Source of the DNA: Zerene cesonia
Lineage: Eukaryota; Arthropoda; Insecta; Lepidoptera; Pieridae
Direction of reading: 5' to 3'
NCBI RefSeq assembly: GCF_012273895.1
Contig: NC_052130.1
Span: 4,402,001 to 4,466,000 of the forward strand
Length of the DNA: 64,000 nucleotides
Position numbers and translations under genes: made by a program. Position 1 is the stretch's first letter, and every line of letters begins with the position of its first letter. The notes under the pieces were generated by a model. The model did no database searches, was not told the origin of the DNA, and worked only from the letters and a program-made list of their open reading frames with translations. Shown here piece by piece: positions 11,049-22,275 of the stretch.

Positions 11049-12048
11049 NNNNNNNNNNNNNNNNNNNNNNNNNNNNNNNNNNNNNNNNNNNNNNNNNNNN
11101 NNNNNNNNNNNNNNNNNNNNNNNNNNNNNNNNNNNNNNNNNNNNNNNNNNNNNNNNNNNNNNNNNNNNNNNNNNNNNNNNNNNNNNNNNNNNNNNNNNNN
11201 NNNNNNNNNNNNNNNNNNNNNNNNNNNNNNNNNNNNNNNNNNNNNNNNNNNNNNNNNNNNNNNNNNNNNNNNNNNNNNNNNNNNNNNNNNNNNNNNNNNN
11301 NNNNNNNNNNNNNNNNNNNNNNNNNNNNNNNNNNNNNNNNNNNNNNNNNNNNNNNNNNNNNNNNNNNNNNNNNNNNNNNNNNNNNNNNNNNNNNNNNNNN
11401 NNNNNNNNNNNNNNNNNNNNNNNNNNNNNNNNNNNNNNNNNNNNNNNNNNNNNNNNNNNNNNNNNNNNNNNNNNNNNNNNNNNNNNNNNNNNNNNNNNNN
11501 NNNNNNNNNNNNNNNNNNNNNNNNNNNNNNNNNNNNNNNNNNNNNNNNNNNNNNNNNNNNNNNNNNNNNNNNNNNNNNNNNNNNNNNNNNNNNNNNNNNN
11601 NNNNNNNNNNNNNNNNNNNNNNNNNNNNNNNNNNNNNNNNNNNNNNNNNNNNNNNNNNNNNNNNNNNNNNNNNNNNNNNNNNNNNNNNNNNNNNNNNNNN
11701 NNNNNNNNNNNNNNNNNNNNNNNNNNNNNNNNNNNNNNNNNNNNNNNNNNNNNNNNNNNNNNNNNNNNNNNNNNNNNNNNNNNNNNNNNNNNNNNNNNNN
11801 NNNNNNNNNNNNNNNNNNNNNNNNNNNNNNNNNNNNNNNNNNNNNNNNNNNNNNNNNNNNNNNNNNNNNNNNNNNNNNNNNNNNNNNNNNNNNNNNNNNN
11901 NNNNNNNNNNNNNNNNNNNNNNNNNNNNNNNNNNNNNNNNNNNNNNNNNNNNNNNNNNNNNNNNNNNNNNNNNNNNNNNNNNNNNNNNNNNNNNNNNNNN
12001 NNNNNNNNNNNNNNNNNNNNNNNNNNNNNNNNNNNNNNNNNNNNNNNN
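11049..12048. other. Assembly gap, 1000 N
   Basis: Fixed-length N run. No shared repeat is recognised on its two edges. Long open frames across it are artefacts of N. Confidence 0.99.
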
Positions 12049-12390
12049 AATGTATTAATTCCAAACTGCCTTATTACGCAACCGTGTCAGCTATAAATTG
12101 CATGGGGGAGAGTATAAAGTACTGATTTAGCAAGAAAACGAGATTTGTTGGAATTTTTAACGTATTGTGGGTTGTTAGCTGCTTATGGGAAAAGTTTAGT
12201 GCTACCAGTTTGGTAGGGAATTGCGTGGGTGACTTATTAACGAATTTTCGTATAAAGTGTGTTTTGACTTTTTAGAATTCAGTTAAGTTTATTTCTAGTA
12301 TTATCTCTGTTGCGTAACATCATCTAATATAACCGTGTGGAGTGTCGTGTAAAATATTCTGTAATTGTAGTTTTCGTGATATATGTGGTA

Positions 12391-12734
12391 GTCGAGCACG
12401 CTTCGGCACGAATTGGGCCAGCTCGCACCGGGGAAGTACCACACCCCCACAGAAGACCGGCGTGAAATAGCATTCTGCTGTATTTCGTTCGGTGAGTGGG
12501 GGAGCCGGAGGCCCATATCCTTTTCCTTCCCCCTTCCCAGTCCTTTCCTTTATTCCTCTCGCCAAATCTTTCTTAATCCCTTCCTAATTTAAAGTCGGCA
12601 ATCCATTTGTAGAGGCGTAAGGTCTGTAATCGTCTTTACGCCTCTACAAATGTTCATGGGCGGTGGTAGCGCTTACCATCAGGCGTCCCACCAGCTCCAT
12701 TGCCGACTGTGACATAAAAAAAAAAAAAAAAAAA
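12391..12734 (+). mobile_element. SINE-like element S2, full length with poly(A)
   Basis: The head GTCGAGCACGCTTCGGCACG leads into GAATTGGGCCAGCTCGCACC and AAGTACCACACCCCCACAGA. A pyrimidine-rich middle follows (TCCTTTTCCTTCCCCCTTCC), then a hairpin at 12604-12652, GTTCATGGGCGGTGG and a terminal run of A to 12734. The poly(A) end and several 5'-truncated relatives indicate LINE-mediated retroposition. Whether the head derives from a tRNA, 5S RNA or another RNA is not evident. Related copies are at 2850, 7861, 36018, 48951 and 53397. Confidence 0.75.
12604..12652. repeat. Hairpin inside S2, 17-bp perfect arms
   Basis: CATTTGTAGAGGCGTAA at 12604-12620 pairs exactly with TTACGCCTCTACAAATG at 12636-12652. 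Shorter versions with different stem sequence occupy the same place in other S2 copies. Confidence 0.85.
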
Positions 12735-12850
12735 CACTTACACAATAACAAACAAATAAGTTTATACCATTTAGTCTAATACATGCACTGACGTGACTTA
12801 TTTCACGCGCCATTTTGCACTAGCTACCATTTTACGAGATCTGTGATACA

Positions 12851-12891
12851 TGTGTGAAATAGATCATTTCAGGAATGATCTATTTCACACA
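12851..12891. repeat. Perfect hairpin, 18-bp arms, 5-nt loop
   Basis: TGTGTGAAATAGATCATT (12851-12868), loop TCAGG, then the exact reverse complement (12874-12891) followed by a run of A. Confidence 0.9.
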
Positions 12892-13540
12892 AAAAAAAAA
12901 CGAGAGTATTTAAAGAATGCCATTTGTGCGCCCTGTCATACTCGTCAATTTGATGAGTCAATTAATTTTGCCAGTTTTTTGAAATGAATAATCATACAGC
13001 TATAAATTTATTTGACAACTCTAAAAAAATTGGTAACCCATCCAATATATGGCCTAGCCAATCGTCGCTTAACCTCGACTAATCCACTATCATACAATAT
13101 TCGCTATGAATTGAGAATCAATGCCATTCTTAGGAACTAAAATTGTTTTCACCGTGAGTAATTGATGAATTTTTCCGGTATTCGACAATCCGTTATTCAA
13201 ATAGAAATGTATGTACAATTCAAAGAGCAACCCGCTTTTAATCCCGTATTGAAACAATGTACGAGCTGGTTAATTAATTTTTATGGCCCTTTCGTTTTGC
13301 ATAGTAAAAGAGCCACGTGAAATCGCATTCCCAGATATGTCGGGAACAAATGACTGAAGCTTTTTTTCAGTATAATATCCAAATGGACTTCATAGTATTT
13401 TGGTTTCATTATAACGGAGTTCCGATGGCATAATTGTGCATTTTTACTTATCAGTAGACGATAATGGGATGTATATGAAGAATGTGAGAATGTATATGGA
13501 GGGGGATGATTATGGAAGTGTTAAAAAACTATAGCTACGG
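12892..13540. other. Unique-looking AT-rich sequence
   Basis: No exon or repeat family recognised. Confidence 0.4.
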
Positions 13541-13563
13541 TTGTATATATATATATATATATA
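13541..13563. repeat. (TA)n microsatellite
   Basis: About eleven uninterrupted TA units. Confidence 0.9.
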
Positions 13564-13604
13564 TTGAGTAATCGTGAAGCTTCGATACCCGAGCGGGTCT
13601 ATAA

Positions 13605-13675
13605 TTTTCATCATCAGCCCATAAAATATGTTTCAAGTGCATACAGTTTAAAAGTTCAGGCCATAATCCATATAG
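13605..13675 (-). mobile_element. SINE S1 3' fragment
   Basis: CATCATCAGCCCATA and AGGCCATAATCCA are the reverse complement of the S1 3' end (TGGATTATGGCCT..TGGGCTGATGATG). Confidence 0.55.
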
Positions 13676-14403
13676 CCTTCCTCAATAAATGACCTCTGAC
13701 AATGATCTTCAGACAACATAGCTACTCATAACGCATACTTGGTAGTAAAATCATATAAATGAAAAGGATGATACGCCAAATATTATAATTTTATTTTCAC
13801 TGCGACAACTATAAGTCCGATTTGGTTTATTCGACGAGTTTCACAGCTTTACCCTTTGGAGATCTCTTGAAACTGGACGTGGAAGAAAACTCGAAACTTT
13901 TATTGACTTAAAAAGACTTTTAGTGCTTTTGAATTCAGATCTAATATTTTATGTACCATTCGTTACAAAAAGGATGCTACTGATATACTACTTACTACTT
14001 ATAGTACTTCCTCATTGGTTTTAAGTAGCATATTATATAACTAGTTAAAATAAAAAAATAATTATAATGAATATTGACACAGATAATTGGCTGAACAACA
14101 TGAAAATTAAGATAGTCGAATACCAGTATCGAACCTGTATAATATATAAGGAAGATTATGTTAATACATGAACTTCCTTCATTGGATATAATTTTCAGTG
14201 AATTTGTTTGAAATTTACCTTTTTTTCATGAACAATAGGGAAGCGCTTGGCTACGATCTCACCGTTGGTAAACGGAGACTTAGGCTTAGATGGAGCGCTT
14301 ACCTGTTCACCCTTGAAGACCCACAGACCGTACTCTTGTACTCGGGAATGCAAATTCAGAAAGCATATTCGAGTCCCTTGCGGCTCAAATATTTTCTTTG
14401 TCA

Positions 14404-14602
14404 TCCTACTAATATTATAAATGCGAAAGTTTGTAAGGATGTGTGTGTATTTGTTGCTCTTTCACGCAAAAACTACTGAACCGATTGCAATGAAATTTGG
14501 GACGTAGACAGCTGGACAACTGGAATAACATATAGGCAACTATTTATCCCGATATTCCCACGGGATACGGACTTACGCGGGTGAAACGCAGGGCGCAGCT
14601 AG
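14404..14602 (+). mobile_element. Helitron-like element H1
   Basis: Complete copy from TCCTACTAATATTATAAATG to the CTAG terminus. The 3' hairpin is slightly broken (GCGGGTGAAACGCAGGGC). Confidence 0.8.
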
Positions 14603-14984
14603 TAATATATATTTTTATGCATTTTAGAAGATAGAAGCACTCCTGATGAGTTTAGAGTATTATTTCGAAAGAGAAGACTAGTTAGATAGTTCTGTCCCGT
14701 TTTTGAGTATATTTTTCTCAAAGTTTTTTCACAAAATTTTAATACGTAAGTATGAGTAATAACTGTACATTCTACTCATATATTAAGTATTCTTGCCACA
14801 TCGGAATTAAGTTTATGGGTGCTAGCGTTTTATTGTACGCAGTTAAATTTTATTAAAAGGTCAAACATATGACAGTCATATTGAGTAATATAATTTGCGT
14901 AAAGTAATTAAGGTAATAACGATTAGCGTGTTACATGTAATAACATCTAATGAAATATATGGAATACCAGTTTTCCACCCGCGT

Positions 14985-15080
14985 AGTCAATAAAAACCAG
15001 CATAGCTTAGACCGAAGAAACGACAGACAGACAAACAGACACACAGAGTTATTTTTGTATCTAAAATATTAGTCAGGATT
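14985..15080 (-). mobile_element. Helitron-like H4 fragment with GACA-rich tract
   Basis: GACAGACAGACAAACAGACA then CAGAGTTATTTTTGT and ATATTAGTCAGGAT resemble the 5' end (reverse complement) of H4 at 39789-40014. Confidence 0.5.
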
Positions 15081-15098
15081 GTAGGGATAGTATGTTTA

Positions 15099-15362
15099 TC
15101 ATCATCATCATCATGATCATCCCATCTTTCCACTGCAGGTACAAGGGCATCCTATAAAGATTTAGGCTGTAGTGATAACTAAGCTGGCCAGCCAGTGCTA
15201 GTTGCCAAATATAATGATGTTTTCCGTTAACGTTTGAGTAGTGGTGATGTACATAGTGTAAAGATTAATTAAAACATCAATCTATTTGCATCACGTTCGC
15301 CTGATTTCGACCCTCTCCTTACATTTTGAAGTCCGAGGCCATAACCACTAAGCCACCACTGC
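15099..15362 (-). mobile_element. SINE S1, full length, minus strand
   Basis: The CAT repeat at the left is the reverse complement of the (GAT)n tail. At the right, GAAGTCCGAGGCCATAACC and AAGCCACCACTGC are the reverse-complemented head. Flanks TAGTATGTT (15089-15097) and TACTATGTT (15366-15374) may be a target duplication with one change. Confidence 0.7.
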
Positions 15363-15455
15363 CATACTATGTTATTCGAATTTATTATTGACCACTTTAT
15401 TTATATGAAATCCCGTAACTACCGTTAACTGTTATACCAATACGATTAAACTAAA

Positions 15456-15638
15456 TCCTACTAATATTATAAACGAGAAAGTTTGTAAGACAATGTAGAG
15501 ATGTTTGTTATTCTTTCACGCGAAAACAGCTCATCGTTTCTATATAAAATTTGGTACAGTGATAGATTATAGTCTGAATTGCATATTGGATTAATTTTAC
15601 CTGGGTACCACGCAAGTGACGCTGGGGGTTACAGCTAG
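15456..15638 (+). mobile_element. Helitron-like element, diverged H1 relative
   Basis: Starts TCCTACTAATATTATAAACG and ends CTAG. It keeps TATTCTTTCACGCGAAAAC and AATTTGGTACAGTGATAG, but the middle and 3' hairpin differ from H1. Confidence 0.65.
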
Positions 15639-15980
15639 TACTTAAAACATGATGAAGCGAAGATTTGTTCAATCTTGACTATACTTTAAATGTGTTTTAG
15701 AAACTGTCTTTTTCTCAGATTACTGCTCAAACTAAATACGTCATTGTCTTCCAATAAATTGTATGTAAGTCGAACATATGAAATATAACAGTTGCAACTT
15801 AAAACGGAATTTCTACAATCCCCTCACCTTTTCTATCGATTGCTGTACGAAATTCAACCATAGTGACATAATTACAATTGAATATGAGCTCTTACAAGAA
15901 CCCAACTATATCTAATGACCTTACAATGGCGACAATAAGCGGATTTTCGACTGGCGTAGAGTAAAAGCACACAGAATCAC

Positions 15981-16125
15981 TAACAATATTATAAATGCGA
16001 AAGTTTGTCTATCTAACTGGTCTTCACGCCTTAAATACTGAACCGATTTGGATGAAATTTGGAACAAATATAATTTGGCGAGATATAGAATAGTTTCTGT
16101 ACTGAAAATTCGACGGGACCTTGTT
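15981..16125 (+). mobile_element. Helitron-like 5' fragment
   Basis: TAACAATATTATAAATGCGA, then ACTGAACCGATTTGGATGAA and ATTTGGAACAAATA. It is a 5' portion without the CTAG end. Confidence 0.5.
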
Positions 16126-16233
16126 TAAATTAATAATAATCGCGATAGTCACTTGCTTAAAATAATATATAAAAAAGACATAACTTTTTAGAGATAATTT
16201 TTGGCGAGTAACATGGACTTTATTTTTTAACTC

Positions 16234-16382
16234 GGGTTTACCCGAGCCTATAGCTATAGCCTTCCTCAATAAGTGGGCTATCTAACACTGAAAGAATTTT
16301 TCAAATCGGACCAGCAGTTCCTGAGATTAGTGCGTTCAAACAAATAAACAAACAAACAAACTCTTCAGCATTATAATATTTA
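16234..16382 (-). mobile_element. Helitron-like element H6, CTAG end missing
   Basis: CCTTCCTCAATAAGTGGGCT, CTGAAAGAATTTTTCAAA and CAGTTCCTGAGATTAGTGCG are H6 body sequence, with an AAAC-rich distal end. Confidence 0.6.
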
Positions 16383-17147
16383 TGGACGAAATGACAACAT
16401 TTTTAATAAAATGTAGCAAGTAATAAATATTGGATGCAAAAATCATTTAAAAAAACATGTTTTGTATAAAAACTAGTATGTAGAACGGTTAATAAAATTC
16501 TTCTGTATTGTACTGTACTGTAAAAATACGTAATAATAATGCATGTAAATGATATAAATAATAAACTGTTAGTAATTTATGGTATTTTGTATTGGTAAAA
16601 CAATTTAATTACTATCATAAATAGATGGCCTATTCTGCTTTTTAATAATATCGTTATTTTCTATAAGATCCATCTTTTCTGGGGCGGGAAGTACCATTCA
16701 AAATATTAGTATAGGACCAAATAACAAAAATTTTCGATCAAATATAAAAAGAATCAACAAAACCGAAGAATACATTAATCAATTGATTTGAGAACCTCCT
16801 CGTTTCTAGGAACGTCGGTTAAAAATACAAGTATGGTAATGCATTTGAATTGAAAACTTACTAGAATATCTCTGAAAAGAATTCATAGTACGTTTGCCTA
16901 ACTTTAGAATTTCGTCAGTAAACAGCAAATATCATAATTCATAAGATGTAAAGTACGTACGAAAACCCGACAAAAACGGAGTGAGTGTATGTTCCATGTT
17001 CAAGTTTTATACTTTTAATTCAAAGTAGATATTTAAAACATAAAACTTAATTGTATATAATATATTGTTGTAATCACGTGAACCTGTTTTCCATTTTTAA
17101 ACTTTAAGAATTTCCTTTATATTGTTTTGCTTAATTATTATATTATA
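16383..17147. other. AT-rich spacer
   Basis: No exon recognised. A stretch near 16790-16825 (GAACCTCCTCGTTTC, GTCGGTTAAAA) is a diverged piece of the AACCGAC repeat. Confidence 0.4.
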
Positions 17148-17326
17148 CTAGCTGCACCCGGCAAACGCTGTTTTGCCTTACTCTGAACATATAAAGGTAT
17201 AAAAAATAGATGTTAGCCGATTCTCAAACATACCAGATATTCACACAAAATTTCATAAGAATCGGTCAAGCCGTTTCGGAGGAGTATGGCAACGAAAACT
17301 GTGACACGAGAATTTTATATATTAGA
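17148..17326 (-). mobile_element. Helitron-like element H2
   Basis: CTAG terminus at 17148-17151 in reverse orientation, followed by CTGCACCCGGCAAACGCTGT. The body has AAGCCGTTTCGGAGGAGTAT, GCAACGAAAACTGTGACACG and AGAATTTTATATATTAGA at the distal end. It directly abuts a second element at 17327. Confidence 0.7.
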
Positions 17327-17509
17327 CTAGCTGCGCCCCGCGGTTTCACCCGCGTAAGTCCGTATCCCGTAGGAATATCGGGATAAAAAATAGATGTTGG
17401 CCGATTCTCAGACCTACCCAATATGCTTACCAAATTTCAGAGGAATCGGTCAAGCCGTTTCGGAGGAGTATGGCAACGAAAACTGTGACACGAGAATTTT
17501 ATATATTAA
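17327..17509 (-). mobile_element. Chimeric Helitron-like element (H1 terminus joined to H2 body)
   Basis: The CTAG end plus the next 60 bases are H1 (CTGCGCCCCGCGGTTTCACC, GTAGGAATATCGGGATAAAA). From about 17388 the sequence switches to H2 (TAGATGTTGGCCGATTCTCA) and stays H2 to the end. The switch falls in an A-rich stretch (ATAAAAA) present in both families. The H2 part is nearly identical to the immediately preceding element over its last 60-70 bases. Confidence 0.75.
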
Positions 17510-18032
17510 GATATTATTTTAACCTATCTATGTCCTAAATTATAATTCTTAAATGTTCTATTGGAGATAATAATACAATATTGTTATTTGTATTATTTGT
17601 TCATCAAATAATACTTTGATATTCCTCGTTTTCATAATAGTAGATGGTATTACCTATATTGCATTTGATATTTAAATGTGGATATCTCAAATTATAAGAA
17701 TGGCATATAAAATTTTATTGAACCACGCTCTTGGTTGGAGCTTTTAAAAACCAGTTCTGCACATTATGTAGAACATATACCGAGTAGTTATGTACTACTC
17801 CTTTTTAGCACCACACATTTATCTAATAAAGTTTACCCTTTTCTAACTGAATACGTGAAAAAAGGAGGTTCTCTATTTTGCTTCATGTGTTTGGCTTTTG
17901 ATGATAAATAAACATAAGTAAACTATTCCTTACAATATTCCTTTGAATCTTTAACGATGTAAAACTCTCTTACATGTTTAGAAGAAATATCACTTAATTA
18001 CAAGAAATGTTCAGTAAACCAAACCGACTTAC
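17510..18032. other. AT-rich spacer
   Basis: No gene or repeat recognised. Confidence 0.4.
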
Positions 18033-18172
18033 CATATCATCATAAAATGGCATCAGGATGCCTAACAATCTCTTGATATGATAATAGCATAATGTCCAAT
18101 TCAGATCACCACCGTTGCATACATTCACTCCGAATAAACCATTTCTATTTGTCAATGAGCTTCCTTGAGCAC
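18033..18172 (-). CDS. Possible internal coding exon
   Basis: On the minus strand a 46-codon frame without stops lies between AAAATAG (acceptor, just beyond 18172) and ATG|GTAAGT (donor at 18027-18032). It would start in phase 1 and end in phase 0. The translation includes NGLFGVNVCNGGDLNWTLCY and LLGILMPFYDDM. No family is recognised. The start phase matches the alternative donor of the Kazal-like exon at 28155, so it might be a later exon of that gene across a 10-kb intron. A stop-free run of this length occurs by chance fairly often, so this rests mainly on the strong donor and phase. Confidence 0.3.
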
Positions 18173-19010
18173 CTATTTTGCCAAATCACACTAAAAACAA
18201 AAAAAAGTACACTCAAAACTTTAACAGTCAGCACCGGCCACATAAAAAATAAATAAATTAAGAACTAAGAGTTTTAAAAATCGAATAGTCGGATAAGTTT
18301 CGTAACATTTAAGGGGAAGATAAACAAGCGTCCATTCACGACGGCAGCTGAAACAAGACTGAAGCTGAATTATTAACCGTGCCGACTAGCAATGTACATC
18401 TCATGAGCAGGCCACTTATCTGGAAACTGAACATTTTATCGCGTTGATAAACAGTTGTAACAATATTTTGTATTGCTGAAATATAATTTTTATTGGGTTG
18501 TTCGTTCTTTCGATCCATTTTTGAAGTGAAACTTCTTTAGAATCGTTGTGATTTCAAACCTGATGCAACGGAAAAACGACAGGTAAGAGACACAAATACA
18601 AAAATGTGTAGAATGAAGCCGACAAAGAATGAGACAGAAATATACATACTATTTTATTCATTCTTTTGTCGATTTACTGAAGTTTCACTTCTATCATGTG
18701 TGAATCGCACACACACCTTTTTTTCACAGAGGAATATGGTTAGACTTCTAGAATAAAAATTTTATAAGCCATGTGTTTGTTTATTTTTTGAAAGTTTAAT
18801 GCTTAAATCCTGTGTAGTGTATCAATATAATTACTTTGCTTGAAGCTGATTTAAAAATGGGTCACCCATTCAATTTATGAGCGTACCAACTGTTACGTTA
18901 CTTCCATTTTTATTATTTGTTCTTATAGCGGCAACATAAATAGATTCTCTATCAAACTATTATTTCTTGAGAACTGATCATTTATCTCATGAAGCGTAAT
19001 TTTAGTTATC
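18173..19010. other. AT-rich spacer
   Basis: No supported feature. The minus-strand frame at 18336-18518 has no splice or family support. Confidence 0.4.
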
Positions 19011-19151
19011 AGACAGCAGACAGACAGACGGATAGACAAAAAGGCACACAGATATATAGATAGACGGACAGGAAGACAGACACGCAGGCGGACAGCGAAG
19101 TCATCGTAAAAGCGTCCCGTTCTGCCCTTTGGGTACGGAACCCTCTAAATA
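19011..19151. repeat. GACA/GATA-rich tract with dispersed-repeat end
   Basis: Imperfect GACA and GATA units at 19015-19095 are followed by GTCCCGTTCTGCCCTTTGGG and TACGGAACCCTCTAAA. That ending accompanies GACA tracts in lepidopteran repeats as I know them; the class is not certain. Confidence 0.55.
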
Positions 19152-20440
19152 GATTGCAATGTAATCTGAGGCCTGAAGCATTCAAACGAAAAACCAGAGG
19201 CTGTCAGCCATGCCAGCTCAAAATCAGTTTACGATCGCTTAATGGAATTCGCCACAATGCTCCTTGTGATTGAAGTGATACCCTTATCTAGTGGCAGCCA
19301 GTAAGGACAGGACGTATGTGATTTATAACCGATGTTCCTAAAAAACAAAGATAGTTGCATGTTTTTTGTGTTACCTCTACTGTGTCTGACACATAGCATG
19401 ATTATTCTTTTATTCAGACATGAATAGTTTCGTCACGTTGCTTTAATGTAACCTTTATAATATTCTTTGAATATGATTCCGGATATCACCTTAAGTAGCT
19501 TTCAACATATTATTTAAGAACCATAAAGCACTTGCAATAGTTACCAACGTTAATTTCAACACCAACAACAATTTAGTTCAACAACAACAGTTTAGTTAGT
19601 GACATGGCATACATACACAAAGTCTTTATAACTATAACTAGCTTTCCACCTCTTTTTCTTTGCTATTTGAAGACGTATGGTAGTATGACATTTTTACGAC
19701 TTAAAATTCGTATCTTTTTTTTTATTGACTCGATATAAATTTATTTGAACTAAAAGCCTGCTTGGAAAGCTATTCCATTTTTAAAGATCCACCCAATGGC
19801 AGCTTATTTAATTATTTATTCGCGAATTTATTTTTATTTATCCCCCGTTATGTTGACAGCCAGTTTAAATGTTTTGTTTTTTTTTTTCAAATAAAATGTA
19901 GCTTATATATGTTAAACTTAATATTGTCCCGTCACCATACAATTTTGTGACAGAGACAAATAAAACAAACAGAAAATACCCCACTGTTTTGAGGTCTATC
20001 AAAGTACTATATTACATAGCAATTACACTTTAAAAAGAGATTTCAAGTACGGATTTGGTATGATTACTATTTTATTATATCGATCCCTTCCCATTTTCCA
20101 AGTAATTCACAAGTGACACAGCCCGTTTAAACCATAGTGTCTAAGCAAATTGAGGCAGATACTGTCACATATCATAAACAATCCCTGAATATGTGGTTTC
20201 AACAACGCTGACTTGTCAGTGATGAATGCGGCAATAAAATGTTAGGGGTAAACTTTCCATCACGGAAATTTCGACCTTAACGCTTGGAAATAAGGTATGG
20301 TTTTAACGACGGATTATAATGACGCATGCGGAAATAAGTTACCATAGCCATAAAACACAAAAATGTCGATGGCATTTTTTTTATTCAAAAAAGCAATTTC
20401 TTTCAGTGTGGGTTTCCTCAGTATTTGCTTCGTTGGCTCT
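19152..20440. other. AT-rich spacer
   Basis: No gene recognised. A T-rich hydrophobic 62-codon frame at 19762-19950 lacks support. Confidence 0.4.
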
Positions 20441-20599
20441 TTGTTTCAACTCGCTAAGTGGCATGAAGTAAATGCCCTCCCTATGCTATCCCATGCAATA
20501 TGCATGTCGATCCTTAAAGATGTAGAAACCATAACTGTAGATGATTTTAATATCGTCCTTGTACGTTCGAGGTTAGTATATTTTTGAAAAACATACCAC

Positions 20600-20704
20600 C
20601 GATAGGTACTTTTGTAGGGAACGGGAACGATTTGGGGAAAACCCGGGACAGTTTTCTGGATTTTTCCTTTGACTACACCGGGGAAACTACGGGAGAACAA
20701 CTAG
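20600..20704 (+). mobile_element. Helitron-like 3' end (H8-type)
   Basis: GGGAACGGGAACGATTTGGG, GGATTTTTCCTTTGACTACA and a terminal CTAG at 20701-20704 resemble the ends at 23430-23640 and 27600-27794. Confidence 0.45.
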
Positions 20705-21060
20705 TGTTATAATACTAGTAATAATATGTCGTTGTTTGTATTAATTAGACATTCGATTAACTATATTAAAAGAAAATATGATTGTACAAACAAATGTGCC
20801 TATTTAATGTCACCAGCACCAATAAAATATCTTACTAACATAGTATCATTTTACAAAGTTCAGTCAGTTTTATATTATATTTTATTGTGAGTTTCGTATC
20901 AGATTTACTACTCTATTTATTTACATTGTACCTATAGTGTACAATACTCGAAAAATACTCATAAAGCCCTTGCTGGATCTTTTTTATGAGTAATAAGGGG
21001 TATTTCATAAACATTAACTCGTTTCACTTTATTAAAACCCCTCAAAATTAAAGTCTGACT

Positions 21061-21332
21061 ACGCCCTTGCTGGTGGCTCAGTAGTGAGGACCTCGGACTT
21101 AAAATTGATGAGTCGGGGGTTCGAAACCAGGATAGCGTAAGGGAAATAAACATTGGTATTTTAATATTATCTGCACATGTGAAAAAGATAACATCACCAC
21201 ACAGGTTCAACGACGTGTGACATCTGCCAAACCGCGCTTGACCAGCATGGTGGATTATAACCTATACCCTCATAGGACGCCTATGTCCCAGCAGTGGGAA
21301 CATATGGGCTGATGATTATGATGACGCCCTTG
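21061..21332 (+). mobile_element. SINE S1 with 9-bp target duplication
   Basis: The head GCTGGTGGCTCAGTAGTGAG, box-B-like GGGGTTCGAAACC and 3' CCCAGCAGTGGGAACATATG are intact, with a short internal deletion relative to the 52082 copy. ACGCCCTTG flanks both sides (21061-21069 and 21324-21332). Confidence 0.75.
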
Positions 21333-21634
21333 TTAGGCAATAATGATAATGTTCCGTAGTTAAAATTCCTTTCATATAAATTATTATTTTAATTATTATG
21401 AATTAATTTAACTCCAACGATAACTTCCCAGAAACTCGTTTAATTTTGAATTCCACGAAACATTATTGGAAACGCTAAAAGAAATGTGGATGGAAATTAA
21501 TTATTTGCAGCATACAACCTTTGAAATTGTGGATCAATTAAGCCTGATTATAAAATACCGAGAATAATTACAGAGCCTTGACATAATGTTGACTTAATAC
21601 GACCTAAAATAAATGTGATATGGAAATTTTCTAA

Positions 21635-21814
21635 GCCTACTAATATTATAAATGCGAAAGTTTGTAAAGATGTATGTGTGTTTGTTGCTCTTGCACCCAA
21701 AAACTACTGAACCGATTGCAATGAAATTTGTTACGTATACAGCTGGATAACTGGAATAACATATAGGCAACATTTTATCTTACTTACGCTTGTGAAACCG
21801 CGGGACGCAGCTAG
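21635..21814 (+). mobile_element. Helitron-like element H1 with internal deletion
   Basis: Typical ends (CCTACTAATATTATAAATG and CGCAGCTAG). The stretch from CCCGATATTCC to GGATACGGA is missing between TTTTATCT and TACTTACG. Confidence 0.75.
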
Positions 21815-22275
21815 TAATCAATAATTACAAAACCATAGACCATAGACGACTGAAGAACGATGGATTAAGGATACTTCTGTTGTTTCTGTACCCGATTTCA
21901 TTTGCCTATGTCTCCAATATCCTTCATACGTTGAATATGTCTTGAGATATAAATTAATGTTAGTTATATTTAATTAGTAAATTTGTTTTTTAATCATCTT
22001 ATGTTTAACACATTCTAGTTTGGAAACTATTACTTTATATTATTAACAATGGACTTCTATACAAATTTTTAAACAATAACATTAAAACATTCTCTCACTA
22101 ATTAGATCACCATAACTGAATATAAATTATTCACAGCTTAATTGAAGATGTCTATAAACGTTCAGATAACGTTAAAACATTCCTGCTATAAAATTGTAAG
22201 CGATACGGAAATTTACTTTAGTTTGCGTTCTGAAAATTGTATTTATGTATTCATTCATAATATCGTTATGATATA

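Noticed and set aside
11028..12125. Long open frames across N runs (also 30360-31562)
   Set aside because: They are produced by the N placeholders and contain no real codons beyond a few at the edges.
14198..14479. 93-codon plus-strand frame starting in unique sequence
   Set aside because: Its second half is the 5' part of an H1 Helitron-like element and the first half has no coding signal.
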